The position numbers and the translations under genes were made by a program. The notes beneath the pieces are model-generated. The model was not told the DNA's origin, made no database searches, and saw only the letters and a program-made list of their open reading frames with translations. From contig NZ_JAAIYA010000037.1 in the NCBI RefSeq assembly GCF_010894405.1, positions 27,727 to 91,726 of the forward strand: a DNA stretch of 64,000 bases, in the 5' to 3' direction. Positions 35,101 through 46,000 of this stretch are shown here, piece after piece (position 1 is the stretch's first letter; each line of letters starts with the position of its first letter). The stretch comes from Pyxidicoccus caerfyrddinensis. GTDB lineage: Bacteria; Myxococcota; Myxococcia; Myxococcales; Myxococcaceae.

Positions 35101-36665
35101 GCCGCGCTCTGGCGCTGGGGCTGGGTTTGCTGCTGGCCGTGGTGCCCGTGGCTGCTCACGCGAGCGAGGCCCGCTACGCGTTGCTGGTGGGCGCACACAA
35201 GGGCAACGCGGACGAGCCCCGGCTCTACTTCGCCGGACGCGATGCGGAGCGGCTGCGCGAGGTGCTCGTCACCCTGGGGGACTTCCCGCAGGAGAACGTC
35301 ACCGTCCTCTCGGACCCCAATGCGGACCGCGTGCGCACGGCGCTGGCTCGGATGAACGCGCGCATCCGCGAGGAGGTGGCGCATGACCGCTCCAGCGTGC
35401 TGCTCGTCTTCTACTCGGGCCACGCGGACGCGGAGTCGCTGCACCTGGGCGGCACGCTGCTGCCGTGGGAGGAGCTGCGCAACCTCACGTCGGGCTCGGC
35501 CGCCGCGGCGCGGTTGCTGGTGGTGGATGCATGCCGCTCAGGGCAGGCCACGCGCGTGAAGGGCACGAAGCTGGCGGCGCCCTTCGCGCTCCCCCCGGAC
35601 GTGGAGTCACACGGCCTGCCCGAGGGCTTCGCGATTCTCTCCTCGTCGGCAGCGGGGGAGAGCGCGCAGGAGTCGGACTCGCTGGAGGGCTCCTTCTTCA
35701 CGCACCACCTGGTGGCCGCACTGCGCGGCGTGGCGGACACCAGCGCGGATGGGCTCGTCAGCCTCGCGGAGGCGTACCAGTACGCCGCGGACCGCACGGT
35801 GGCGAGCACCGTGGCCACGGTGGGCGGCGTGCAGCACCCCACGTATCTGTATGAGCTGAAGGGGCGCTCGGAGCTGGTGCTCACGCGGCCGGGGCGCAAC
35901 CAGGGGCTGGCGGCGGTGCGGCTGGAGGGCGCGGGGCAGTACTTCTTCCGACAGGGCGGGCGCGATGGCCCGGTGGTGCTGGAGGCCGGCATCTCCCACG
36001 AGGCGCGCACGGCGCGGTTGGTGCCCGGGACGTACTTCGTGCAGCACCGCCTTCCGGACCGGCTGCGCGAGGCGCGTGTCGTCGCGGATGAGGGCCCGCC
36101 GCTGGAGCTGGTGAAGGCGTCGTGGAGCGTGGTGGAGCTGGACCAGCTCGTGCGCAAGGGCGGGGGCGGCGGGAGCACGTGGACGGTGAGCCTGTGGAGC
36201 CGGGGAACGGCGAGCCTGCTGGAGGACTTCCCCATCTTTCCGTCCGGCACGGTCCAGGTGTCGCTCGACACGTCGGCGCTGACGCTGGACGCGGAGGTGG
36301 AAGGCGCGCACTCGGGCTACACCGACGACGCGAGCCTCAAGCGGCGACTCACGTTCGGGGCGCTTCGGGCGGGGGCCCGGAAGGTGTTCGACGTGGGGCC
36401 CTTCTCCCTGTCTGGCGGCGCGAGGCTGGGCGCCGCGTACGTGGACCAGCGGTTCTTCGGCCGGCTGGCGCCGAGGCGCTGGCAGGTGGTGCCGCAGCTG
36501 GACACGCTGCTGCGCGCGGACCTGCACCTGCCCCGGGGCTTCTTCATGGGCGCGGAGGCGGGCGTGCGGGCGTCGTGGCTGCGCGTACTTCCGGGGGTGG
36601 GACCGGAGGAGGTGCGCACGCCGGTGAAGCCGATGTTCGCGGCGGGCCTGGGGCTGCGGTGGTGA
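35097..36665 (+). CDS. secreted caspase-like (C14) peptidase
   Basis: A 522-residue caspase-family protein. The GTG at 35097 overlaps the anti-sigma stop. A signal peptide (VSRALALGLGLLLAVVPVAAHA) sends it out of the cytoplasm. The caspase domain (about 23-280) has the catalytic His109 in YSGHAD and Cys146 in VDACRSG. The C-terminal 240 residues are beta-rich and end in an aromatic Trp after GLGL, the style of an outer-membrane barrel or a beta sandwich. Family C14 peptidases usually cut after Arg/Lys or Asp. Location next to a sigma/anti-sigma pair suggests a signalling or regulated-proteolysis role; targets are unknown. Confidence 0.88.
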   Translation: MSRALALGLGLLLAVVPVAAHASEARYALLVGAHKGNADEPRLYFAGRDAERLREVLVTLGDFPQENVTVLSDPNADRVRTALARMNARIREEVAHDRSSVLLVFYSGHADAESLHLGGTLLPWEELRNLTSGSAAAARLLVVDACRSGQATRVKGTKLAAPFALPPDVESHGLPEGFAILSSSAAGESAQESDSLEGSFFTHHLVAALRGVADTSADGLVSLAEAYQYAADRTVASTVATVGGVQHPTYLYELKGRSELVLTRPGRNQGLAAVRLEGAGQYFFRQGGRDGPVVLEAGISHEARTARLVPGTYFVQHRLPDRLREARVVADEGPPLELVKASWSVVELDQLVRKGGGGGSTWTVSLWSRGTASLLEDFPIFPSGTVQVSLDTSALTLDAEVEGAHSGYTDDASLKRRLTFGALRAGARKVFDVGPFSLSGGARLGAAYVDQRFFGRLAPRRWQVVPQLDTLLRADLHLPRGFFMGAEAGVRASWLRVLPGVGPEEVRTPVKPMFAAGLGLRW

Positions 36666-36756
36666 GGCTGACCGCCGTGCGCGGGCCGGGGGTCTCTCAT
36701 GCGTCCACCGCGCACGTGGGCCGGGCCGCGCGCGCTTCGTGGAAGGGAGTCCTGTC

Positions 36757-37410
36757 ATGACATGGAAGCGGTTCGTGAAGTCGCCGGGCCTGATGCTCGC
36801 GCTCGTGAGCACTGTCGGGTGTGGAGAGGCCTTGAGGGATGGCACCTACGTGGGCGAGGCCCGCTACGTGGTGCAGGGTGAGGTGAAGTCGCTGGCGCCC
36901 GCCAGGAAGCAGGGGACGACGCGCGTCACCCTGGCCTGGGACAACTGGGCTCGCGAGGGAGACGTCATCTCGTACCAGAGCGTGGAGCTGACGAGCCAGA
37001 ATCCTCCGTTCGACTACCAATTGAGCGTCGTCGACACCCCGGAGGAGATGGAGCTCAATGACTTCCAGGGGGGCCTCATCGGCTTCGCCTACCTCCTCGT
37101 CTACGAGGACGGGAATGGGGATGGCATGCCCGACGGGGACGAGGCCCGCCACTGGAACACCCTGCGCGGAATGGCACGCAACCACGTGGTCATCTACGTG
37201 CCCCGGCTCTCCCCGGGCTTCGTGGAGGGGCTGCGGGAGTGGGGCGGCTTCATCAACGTGGATGACCTGAAGCCGGGCTTCAACCTGGCGCGCGGCGTCT
37301 GCACGGGGTCGGACTCTTCGCTCGACACGCTGGAAATCGTCCCCAATGAGCCCGTGCTCGTGGCGGACCCGGGCGACAAGAGCGTCACGTCCTGCATCAA
37401 CTACCACTGA
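36757..37410 (+). CDS. lipoprotein of unknown function
   Basis: A 217-residue exported lipoprotein (signal ending LVSTVGC). The ATG at 36757 follows GGAAGGGAG at good spacing. The mature protein begins with an Ig-like strand pattern (GTYVGEARYVVQGEVKSL, TRVTLAWDNW) and includes a calcium-site-like loop EDGNGDGMPDGDEARHW, a pattern common in myxobacterial secreted proteins. It ends with a Cys pair (GVCTGSDSS and TSCINYH). No family was recognised. It lies 91 nt after the caspase gene on the same strand and could belong to that transcript. Confidence 0.75.
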   Translation: MTWKRFVKSPGLMLALVSTVGCGEALRDGTYVGEARYVVQGEVKSLAPARKQGTTRVTLAWDNWAREGDVISYQSVELTSQNPPFDYQLSVVDTPEEMELNDFQGGLIGFAYLLVYEDGNGDGMPDGDEARHWNTLRGMARNHVVIYVPRLSPGFVEGLREWGGFINVDDLKPGFNLARGVCTGSDSSLDTLEIVPNEPVLVADPGDKSVTSCINYH

Positions 37411-37456
37411 GCAGCCGAGGTTGGCCCAGACGTGTCGTTGACGGTGAGGCCCTGCT

Positions 37457-39991
37457 TCAGTCGCGCTTCTTCGACAGCTTCTTGATGGCATCCGCGGCCT
37501 CGTCGTGGCCGCAGTTGCCGTTGGAGAGGAACTTCTTCTCGCGAGGCTGCTCGGTGACGCGAGTCAGGGCGGGGATGGCGTCCGAATCACCGAGCCCGCC
37601 CAGCCGCCCCGCTGCCCGTGCGCGGGTGCCGCAGTCCTTCGACTCCAGCGCGGTGGTGTACGCATCCACCAGGTCCACGCCGTCCGTGGCCTTGGCGAAC
37701 TCCAGGTAGCGCAGCGCGCCCCACTGCTTCGGCGAGGACGTCGCCTCCGCCAGGTCCTCGAAGTGGCCGAGGACCCGATTCCTCGGAAGGCTGCCCAGCA
37801 CCTTCCGCAGGCTCGCGTCGGTCTCGTCGTTCCCGAAGTCCTCGGCCAGCCCGTCGAGGACCGTGTCCTCCACGTCCGCGCGCCCGTCGTCGTCCAGCGC
37901 GTTGAGCTGCGTGTATTCCTTGTCGTGCTCCCCGTACGCATGGAGCACCGCCGCGCGGGCCCGGCGGATGGAGGGTTCCTTCACCTCGTCCTCGGGGACC
38001 TTCTTCAGCCGTGCCAGCGCGTCGTCCTTCTTGCCCTCGTCCAGCAGCGCCAGGATGCGCACGGCCGGGGCGTTCTGGTGCACCACCCACGCCACGCTCG
38101 CGCCCACCAGCACCAGCGCGCCCACGAGCATCGCCAGCAGGCGCGGGTTCTTTCGCAGCGCCACGACTCCAGCGGACAGCCGCTCCTTCACGGGCAGGGC
38201 CGTCACGCGCGAGCCGAGCGAGGAGAGTGCCCCCTTCATCCGGACCATGCCGCTCGCCGCGGTGAAGCGGTCCCCGAAGGGCGGGCCCTCCTCGGCGCGC
38301 TGGCAGCGGTAGAGCTGGAGCTGTTCCTCACGGCCGGGGAGGGTGACGGTGCCGCACGGCTCGGCGGTGGCCTCGGCGCGGTTGCGCGCCAGATTCACGG
38401 CCTCGGTGAAGGTGACCTCGTCCGCGGCGGCGACGTGCTCCACCGACTCCACCACCTCCATGGGCTCGCCGAGCACCGTGTCGGCCGTGACGAGCACCTC
38501 GCCCGCGTGCAGGCACACCCGCACGTGGAGCTGCTCCTCCGGCGGCACCGTCTGGTTGTGCCGCCACAGCCGGTCCTGCATGGCCATGCCGCACAGCACG
38601 CCCGCCGTGGGAGAGCGGAACACCACCAGCAGCGCGTCCCCGCGCTTCTGAATCATCCGGCCCTCGTGCTCCTTCACCAGGGGCATCAGCAGCCGGTCAT
38701 GCGTCTCCAGCATCCGCGCGTTCTCTTCGTGCGTCTGCCGGCTGGTGCGCTCGGCGAAGCCCTGGATGTCGGTGAGCATCACCGTCAGGTTCTGCGGCTT
38801 CACCACCGACGCACTGCCCGACACCGAGGGCACGCTGCCGGACGGCCGTGTCCCGAAGGCCGCCGTCCCCGTGCGCATCGCCATGGAGGCCACGGGCGCG
38901 GACGGGCCCGTGCCGAAGGCCGAGGTGCCACTGCCCTGGGGGGCCGCGGGCGCACCTCCCGCGAAGACGGCCGTGCCGCTCGGGCCCGAGGAGGCCGCCG
39001 CTTCTCCTCCGCCAAACACGGCGGTGCCGGAGGACGGCGTGGCGCCCTGGGGCATGTAGACGGGGGTGCCCAGGCCGGGCGTGAAGGCGGAGAGGGCGGA
39101 GTACGCCGCGGCCAGCGCGTCCGCCAATTCGTGCGCGCTCTGCGGCCGCTTCGACGGGTCCTTCTCCAGCAGGCGCATCACCAGCGACAGCAGGCCGATG
39201 TAGCGCGACAGCGAAGGCGCGGCCCTGTCGAGCGGCAGCGGCGCGTGCGAGGCGTGCTGCGCGAGGAAGTGGCGCGGCGACGGCCCGTCGAAGGGCAGCC
39301 GGCCGGCCAGCACGCGGTACATCAGCACGCCGAAGGAGTAGAGGTCGCTGCGCGTGTCCACCTTCGCGCCCACGGCCTGCTCGGGGGAGAGGTACTCCGG
39401 CGTGCCCAGCACCACGCCCACCTGACTGACGGCGCTGCCGGCCTCCGGCTCCACCAGCCGGGCGATGCCGAAGTCCAACAGCCGCGCCTGCTCCCCGCGC
39501 GCACCTGGGGAGATGAAGACGTTCTCCGGCTTCAAGTCCCGGTGGATGATGCTCTTGTCGTGGATGGCGGCCAGCCCCTCCGCGAGCTGCTGGAGCAGCG
39601 GCAGCGCGCGGCCCGGGGGCATGGGGCCGGGGAGGAGGACGTCGTAGAGGCTCTGGCCCTCGACGAACTCCATGACGAGGCAGGCGTGGTCGCCGGACTC
39701 GCCGAAGTCGACGATGTGCACCACCGCCGGGTGCTCCACGGCGGAGAGGAGGCGGGCCTCGCGCTTGAAGCGCTCGGCCATGCCGGCCTGGGCGTGCAGG
39801 TCCTGGTGGAGGACCTTGATGGCCACCTTGCGTCCCAGGGACACCTGCTCACCCAGGTACACCTCGCCCATCCCACCCGAGCCCAGGGGTCGGAGGACCC
39901 GGAAGCGACCTTCGAGGACGAGGGAGTCAGGGGCCAACACGTGGGACGCATATAGTCCGACTTCCGGCCGGGGTGCATGTCGTTCCTGCAC
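37457..39991 (-). CDS. Ser/Thr protein kinase with degenerate cyclase domain
   Basis: An 844-residue membrane kinase. The kinase domain (about 30-300) has LGSGGMGEVYLG, Lys59 in VAIKVL, catalytic Asp152 in HRDLKPEN and DFG at 173-175. A Gly/Ser/Pro linker follows. Residues about 405-580 form a class III nucleotidyl cyclase domain with metal Asp residues in LTDIQGF and KRGDALLVVF, but the catalytic Asn and Arg of the VNxASR motif are replaced (EPMEVVESVE), so cyclase activity is doubtful. One transmembrane helix lies near 640, and the periplasmic C-terminus is helical. The start is a GTG with no good ribosome site; a downstream GTG at 39940 is possible. It is divergent from the giant TPR gene. 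Confidence 0.92.
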   Translation of the reverse strand: MQERHAPRPEVGLYASHVLAPDSLVLEGRFRVLRPLGSGGMGEVYLGEQVSLGRKVAIKVLHQDLHAQAGMAERFKREARLLSAVEHPAVVHIVDFGESGDHACLVMEFVEGQSLYDVLLPGPMPPGRALPLLQQLAEGLAAIHDKSIIHRDLKPENVFISPGARGEQARLLDFGIARLVEPEAGSAVSQVGVVLGTPEYLSPEQAVGAKVDTRSDLYSFGVLMYRVLAGRLPFDGPSPRHFLAQHASHAPLPLDRAAPSLSRYIGLLSLVMRLLEKDPSKRPQSAHELADALAAAYSALSAFTPGLGTPVYMPQGATPSSGTAVFGGGEAAASSGPSGTAVFAGGAPAAPQGSGTSAFGTGPSAPVASMAMRTGTAAFGTRPSGSVPSVSGSASVVKPQNLTVMLTDIQGFAERTSRQTHEENARMLETHDRLLMPLVKEHEGRMIQKRGDALLVVFRSPTAGVLCGMAMQDRLWRHNQTVPPEEQLHVRVCLHAGEVLVTADTVLGEPMEVVESVEHVAAADEVTFTEAVNLARNRAEATAEPCGTVTLPGREEQLQLYRCQRAEEGPPFGDRFTAASGMVRMKGALSSLGSRVTALPVKERLSAGVVALRKNPRLLAMLVGALVLVGASVAWVVHQNAPAVRILALLDEGKKDDALARLKKVPEDEVKEPSIRRARAAVLHAYGEHDKEYTQLNALDDDGRADVEDTVLDGLAEDFGNDETDASLRKVLGSLPRNRVLGHFEDLAEATSSPKQWGALRYLEFAKATDGVDLVDAYTTALESKDCGTRARAAGRLGGLGDSDAIPALTRVTEQPREKKFLSNGNCGHDEAADAIKKLSKKRD

Positions 39992-40095
39992 AGTGCGCCG
40001 AGGTGTCCATCACGCCTCGTTGCCTGCTCCACAAGCGGGGGGATTGTCAGAAATTTCGAGGGCTTGGAGAGCGTGGTAGCGTTCCAGTCCCCGCG

Positions 40096-43000
40096 ATGGC
40101 CAACGATAGCGACTCCATCAAGCCCGCCGCGGCGCAGGAAGCGCGCGCCGCCGCCCCCGAGCTGCGCCTGCTGGACCGCAGGGCGTTCGTGGGCTTCCCG
40201 GCGTTGGAAGTACTGCCGGGCCTGCGCATCTCCGACTTCGCGCTGCAGATTCCAGACGTCAGCTTCCCGTTCAACGTCAGCGCCGGCGCCACGCGCTACC
40301 AGCGCAAGAAGCTGCTCTTCGGCTTCCTGGAGCTGTCCGTCGACGCGGACCTGGTGACGCGCCGGGTGGCGGAGCTGGCCGGACGGCTCGCCGGAATCGA
40401 GGACCTGCGGCTGCACTTCCGCCCCGGCTACCTCGAAGGCCAGGGCCGGCTGCCCGCCCCGGAGCGCACGCCCTTCACGTTCAAGGTGGCGTTCGACGCG
40501 GACGGAGAGAAGCTCGCCGTCTACCTCTACGACGTGCGGCTGTATGGCTTCTCGTCCACGCCGTCCGTGCAGGTGCCCGGGATTCTGGCCACCGCCGTGG
40601 GCGCGCTCGCGCTGGTGCCGGATGTGGAAGTGCGCGGCGCCACCGGCTTCTCCACACGTGTGCTGCCCGCGCTGTGCCAGCTCGCGGCGGTGAGCCGTGG
40701 GTACAAGATGCCCGCGCTGGACACCGCGCGCCTGTCCGCCGCGGAAGTGTCGAGCACCGGACTGCGCCTGCGCTTCGCCGCCGGAGGCCTGCCTCCGCCC
40801 GCCGCGCCGGACGAGGAGTTGATGCTCTCGCTGGAGGGCGCTCGCGCCTTCGCGGACGCGGAAGGACTCATCGCGCAGGGACGACTGGCCGAGGCGCGCC
40901 AGGCGTACCTCCAGGCCGGAGACGCGCAGGACGCGCACCCCTTCGCCGCCGAGCGGCTCTTGTCGCTCATGGTGGCGGACCCGCAGGCGCATGACCTGGC
41001 GCTGGATGTCGCGGCCACGCTGCAGCGCCGGAGGGACCGCAGCCCCGCCGCCCTCTGGGGCGAGGCCGTGGTGCGCGAGCGTCGTGGCGAAGGTGCCCGC
41101 GCGGCCGAGCGCTACCTGGCTCTGTGCGCGCTGGCCCGCCGCACGTCGGAGGAGGCCGCGGCCTTCTTCGCCGCCGAGGCCGCTGCCCGCTGCTCGCGTG
41201 ACACCGCGCCGCAGGTGGCGGTGAAGGCGCTGCACGAGCTGCTGGGCCTCAAGCCGGACCACCTGCCTTCGCTCAAGGCGCTGGCGCGTGCTTCCGACCA
41301 GGCCCGTGACAGGGCAGGGGCGGTGCGGGCGTACCGCCGGCTCGCGGCGCTCGCGAGAGACCCGGCCGAGGCCGCCGACGCGCACGTCCACCTCGCGCGG
41401 CTGTGCGCGCAGACGGAGGACGACGTCGCCGGTGCCCGGCTGCACTGCGAGGCCGCGCTGCGGCTGGCTCCGGACCATCCGGATGCGCTGCTGCTCCTCG
41501 GTGAGCTGTGCCACCGTGGCGGCGAGCACCTGCGCGCGCTGAAGGCGCTGGACCGGCTGCGCGAAGTGGCCATGGCCCGGCACGAGCTGGACCGCGTGGG
41601 CCATGCGGACCTGCTCGCCGGCCGTGTGTGGGACGAGGGACTGAAGCAGCCGGACAACGCGCTGCTGCGCTTCCGCGAGGCGGTGTCGCTGCTGCCCGGC
41701 GAGCCGGAGCCGCTGTTCGCCGCCGCGCGTGTGGCGGAGGGGCTGGGGCGCTTGCAGGAGGCGCTCTCCGGTTACCAGCAGGCGCTGGAGCTGGCGGGGC
41801 CCGCGCCGCGCTCGGAAGGGGTGCGCCATGCCGCGCACGCCAGCCACCATGCGCTGGCGCGGCTGTACCGCACGCGGCTGGGAGACCCGGCGCGTGCCCG
41901 TGAGCACCTGGAGTCCGCGCTGTCGCTGGACCCTCGCGACGCGGTGGCGCTCGAGGAGCTGATTCCGTACTTCCGCGCCACCGGCCGCTCGCAGGAGCTG
42001 GCCGAGGCGGTGGAGAAGGCCGCCGCGCTCCAGGAGGAGTCCGGCAAGCGCGCCACGCTGTGGGCCGAGGCGGGTGAGCTGTATCGCGGCAAGCTCCAGC
42101 AGCCGGAGAAGGCCGAGCGCCTCCTCCTGCTGGCGCTCGAAGCGGACGGCGACCACCGGGCCGCGCTGGAGTCGCTGCTGGCGCTGGCCGAGGCGCGGCG
42201 TGACGGCGCGCTGCTGACGCGGTGTCTGTCCTCGCTGGCGCGGCTGTCCACGGACCTGAAGGACCGCGCGCAGAAGTACCGCCGCCTCGCGGTGGCAGCT
42301 CGCGACCTGGCTTTTGATCTGGACCTCGCGGTGCACGCCCTCCAGGAGGTGCTGCGCGCGGAGCCGGATGACCTGCCCGCGCTGGGCGAGCTGTGCGCCC
42401 TGCAGCGCAAGCGCGCGGACATGGCGGGGCTGGCCTCGGCGCTGGAGGTGCGTGCGCGCGTGGCGGAGACGCAGGGCGACAAGCGGCTCGCGGCCGCGGC
42501 GCTGCGCGAATTGGCCGGAGTGCTGGAGGCCCGCCTGGGCCGCGTGGGCGACGCGCTGGTGGCGCTGGAGAAGGCCGCGCGCCTGGCGCCTGATGCCGCC
42601 GTGCTGCTGGACCTCGCGGACCTGTCGCTGCGCTGCGAGCGGCCCGAGCACGCCCGCCGCGCGCTGGAGACGCTGCTGTCCACGCTGCCTCGCACGGCGG
42701 CGCCGGAGAAGCTGGCCGACGTGCGCTCCCGCCTGGGCCGCGCGTGCGAGATGTTGGGGGACCGCGACGGCGCCATCGCCGCCTACGCCCAGGCCTTCCC
42801 GCTGCGCCGCCTGGACGACGCGCTGGCCGCGCGCCTGGAGTCCCTCTACACGGAGGCCGGTGAGACGCAGGCCCTGGCCGAGCTGTGGGCCAGCCGCGCC
42901 CAGGCGCTGATGGGCGCCGACCGCGCGGAAGAAGCCGCGCCCCTCTTCCTGCAGAGCGCCCGTGCGCTGCTGGAGCGCGGAGAGAAGGCCGCCGCGCTGC

Positions 43001-46000
43001 TGCGCCTGACGGCTGCGCTGGAGGCGAGCCCGCAGGGCCCGCTGGCCGCTGAAGTCCTGGAGTCGCTGGCCGAGCTGGAGCTGGAGCGCGGCGAGAAGCT
43101 GGAGGCCGCCCGCCTGTACGCGCGCCGCGCGGCGCTGGTGCCGGACGCGCGCGCCGGAGCGAAGCTGCTCTTCCGCGCCTCGCTGCTCGCCGCGGGCACC
43201 AGCCGCGAGGAGGCCTTCCTCGCCGAGGCGCTGGAGCGTGATGCTTCCTTCGCTCCCGCCCGTCAGCGTCGGGGCGAGCTGCGTCTGCCCACGGATGCTC
43301 GCGCCGCGCTGGAGGACTTCGAGGCCGTGCTGGCGCTGCCGCCGGTGGACGCGGACGCTCCGCGCGAGGCGGAGCGGGTTGCCCTCACGCGCAAGGCCGC
43401 CACCGCCGCGGTGCGCGCGGGCCGCACGGATGCCGCGCGCCGGCTGCTGGCCGAGTACTGCACCCGCGCGCCGGAAGATCTGGATTCGCGCACGGAGCTG
43501 GCCGCGCTGCACCGCAAGGCCGGTGCCCGCGAGGCGCTGGCGGACCTGCTGGTGGAGCTGTGGCCGCGCCTGTCCGGTGACCCCCGTCGCGCCGCCCGCC
43601 GTGAGCTGGCGGAGCTGTCGCTGGTCCTGGGCCGCGCCAATGCCGCGGTGGATTCGCTGCGCAGCCTGCGGCTGGAGGAGCCGCACGACACGTGGGCGGC
43701 GCAGGCCCTGCTCGACTTGCTGCCCCCGCCGGGCACGGGCACGACGGAGGAGGAGGCCGAGCGGCTGGAGTTGCTGGGCACCCTCGTGGCCGCCGCGTCG
43801 GGCGAGGCCCGGGCGGAGCTGCTCGCCCGTCGCGCCGTGCTCCACCGCGCCGCTGGCCGTATGGCCTCCGCGCGCGACGACTTCTCCGAGGCCGCGAAGC
43901 TCTCCCGTCGTCCCGCGCCGCTGCTGCTGGCGCTGGCCGAGCTGGCGCGCGAGTCGGGTGACGAGTCCGCCGAGCTGGAGGTGTGGCGCAGCGCCGTCAC
44001 CGCCGACGCGAGCCTCGCTACGCGCGCCCGGGAGCGCCTGCTGGCGCTGGCCGCCGTGCTGGTGGAGAAGGACGCGCGCGTGCCCGCTCGCGAGGCCCTG
44101 CGCGCCGCGATTGCGCTGGAGCCCCCCGCCGCCGAGCGCTGTGACGCCTTCTTCTCCCTTGCCGAGCTGGCCCACCGCGACGGGCAGCCGGACGATGAGG
44201 CCGCCGCGCTCGCCGAGGCCGCCCGTCAGGGACCGACGCCCCGCCGTGTGGAGGCGCTGCTCGCGCGCGCCGCGCTGCTCGAGGCTCGCGGACACATCAA
44301 GGACGCGGGGCAGAGCCTGGAGGCCGCGCTCGCCCTGGCGCCGCGCCATACGCAGGCCACCGCCGCCCTCCAGCGCGTGCTGCGGGCCCAGGAGGACTGG
44401 GCCGCCCTCGCCGAGCTGCTCGCCGCCGAGGCGCCGCACACGCCGCCCACCGAGGCCACCGCGATGTACGCGGAGCTGGCGGACCTCTACCTCGACCGCT
44501 TGGACCAGGCCGTTCCCGCCGAGGCGGCGCTGCGCCAGGCCCTGCGCCTGTCTCCCACCGACGCGGCCGTGCGCCGCCGGCTGGTGTCGCTGGTGGCGGG
44601 CCGGGGCGAGCTGCGCGAAGCCGCCGCGCTGCTGGAGACGGCCGCCGAGAGCGCCTCCGCTTCCGAGGCCGCCGTGCTGCTGCGCGAGGGCGCCGGGTAT
44701 GCCCAGCGCGCTCAAGATCTGGACCGCGCGCTGAAGCTGGCGCGCAAGGCTCACTCGCTGGTGCCCGCGCAAGGCACGGAGCTGGCCTCGCTGGCGGAGC
44801 TGCTCTACCTGCGCGGCGCGGTGCTGGAAGCGCTGCCCTTGCAGGACATGCTCGCCACGGGCGCGGACTTCCGCGCCGCGCCCGAGGCCGCCGAGTCCAC
44901 GTGGCTGCGGCTGGGTGAGCTGGCCGAGCAGGCCGGAGAGACGAAGCGCGCGGTGGCCGCGTACCGGAAGCTGCTCGCCGAGCGGCCCCTGTGCGAGCCC
45001 GCGGTGCAGCGGCTCGCCGCGCTGCTGGAGAAGGATGACCCGCGCGGCGCCTTCGACGTGCTCGTTGCGCATGCTCGCGCCCTGGCGCCCTCCGAGGACA
45101 CGGTGCGGCGGCTCGTCGCGCTGTCCGAGCGGGCCCGCGCGGCGCTGGCGGACGCCGGTGTCGCCGCGTCGCTGCTGTCGCGCGCGGCGGAGCTGTCGAA
45201 GGAGCCGCTGCCGCTGCGGCGCCAGCTCGCCAACCTCTATCGCGAGACGGGACGCTCGCTGGAGCTGCTCACCGAGCTGCGCCAGGTGGCCACGCTCAGC
45301 CTCCAGGCCGGAGACGTGGCCGCGGCGCTGTCCGCGTACACCGAGGAGGCCCGGCTCGCCGAGGACACCGGCCGCGCGGACGACGCGCTGCGGGCGCTGG
45401 CGGATGCCCGGGACGTGCTGGAGTCGAAGGGGCAGGCCGCCGAGGCCGCCGCCTGCGAGCGCCGCCGCGCGGAGCTGCTGCGCGACGTGAAGCTGGACCC
45501 CGCCGCCGCCGAGGCCGCGCTGGAGCGGGCCTTCGCGCTGGCGGAGGACCTGGGCACGGCGCGGCTGGGTGCGGCACTGGCCGAACGGCGTGACGACTCG
45601 GAGGCCGAGGCGCGCTGGCTGGAGCGCGCGCTGCCGCTGCTGAAGGACGCGCGGGAGGCGGCGACGCTCCGGCTGCGGCTGGCGCGGCTGCACCTGGGCG
45701 TGCTGTCCGACGTGGAGAAGGCGGAAGCCTTCCTGCGCGAGGCGCTGCGCGCGGACCGCTCGCTGGCCGAGGCCGAGGCCCTGCTGGCGAAGCTGCTGGA
45801 GAGCGACGGGCGTCTGGCGGAGCTGGCCGCCTGGTACGAGGAGTGCGCCGAGAGCGAGTCGGACGCGGAGCGCCGCGCGGAATTGCTCCAGCGCGCCGCC
45901 GTGCTGTACCGCGACAGGGCAGGGCGCCCGGATGCCGCCGCCGCCGCGTTCATCGCCGCGCGCGCCGCGCGTCCGGACGACCTGGAGCTGACGGCCCAGG

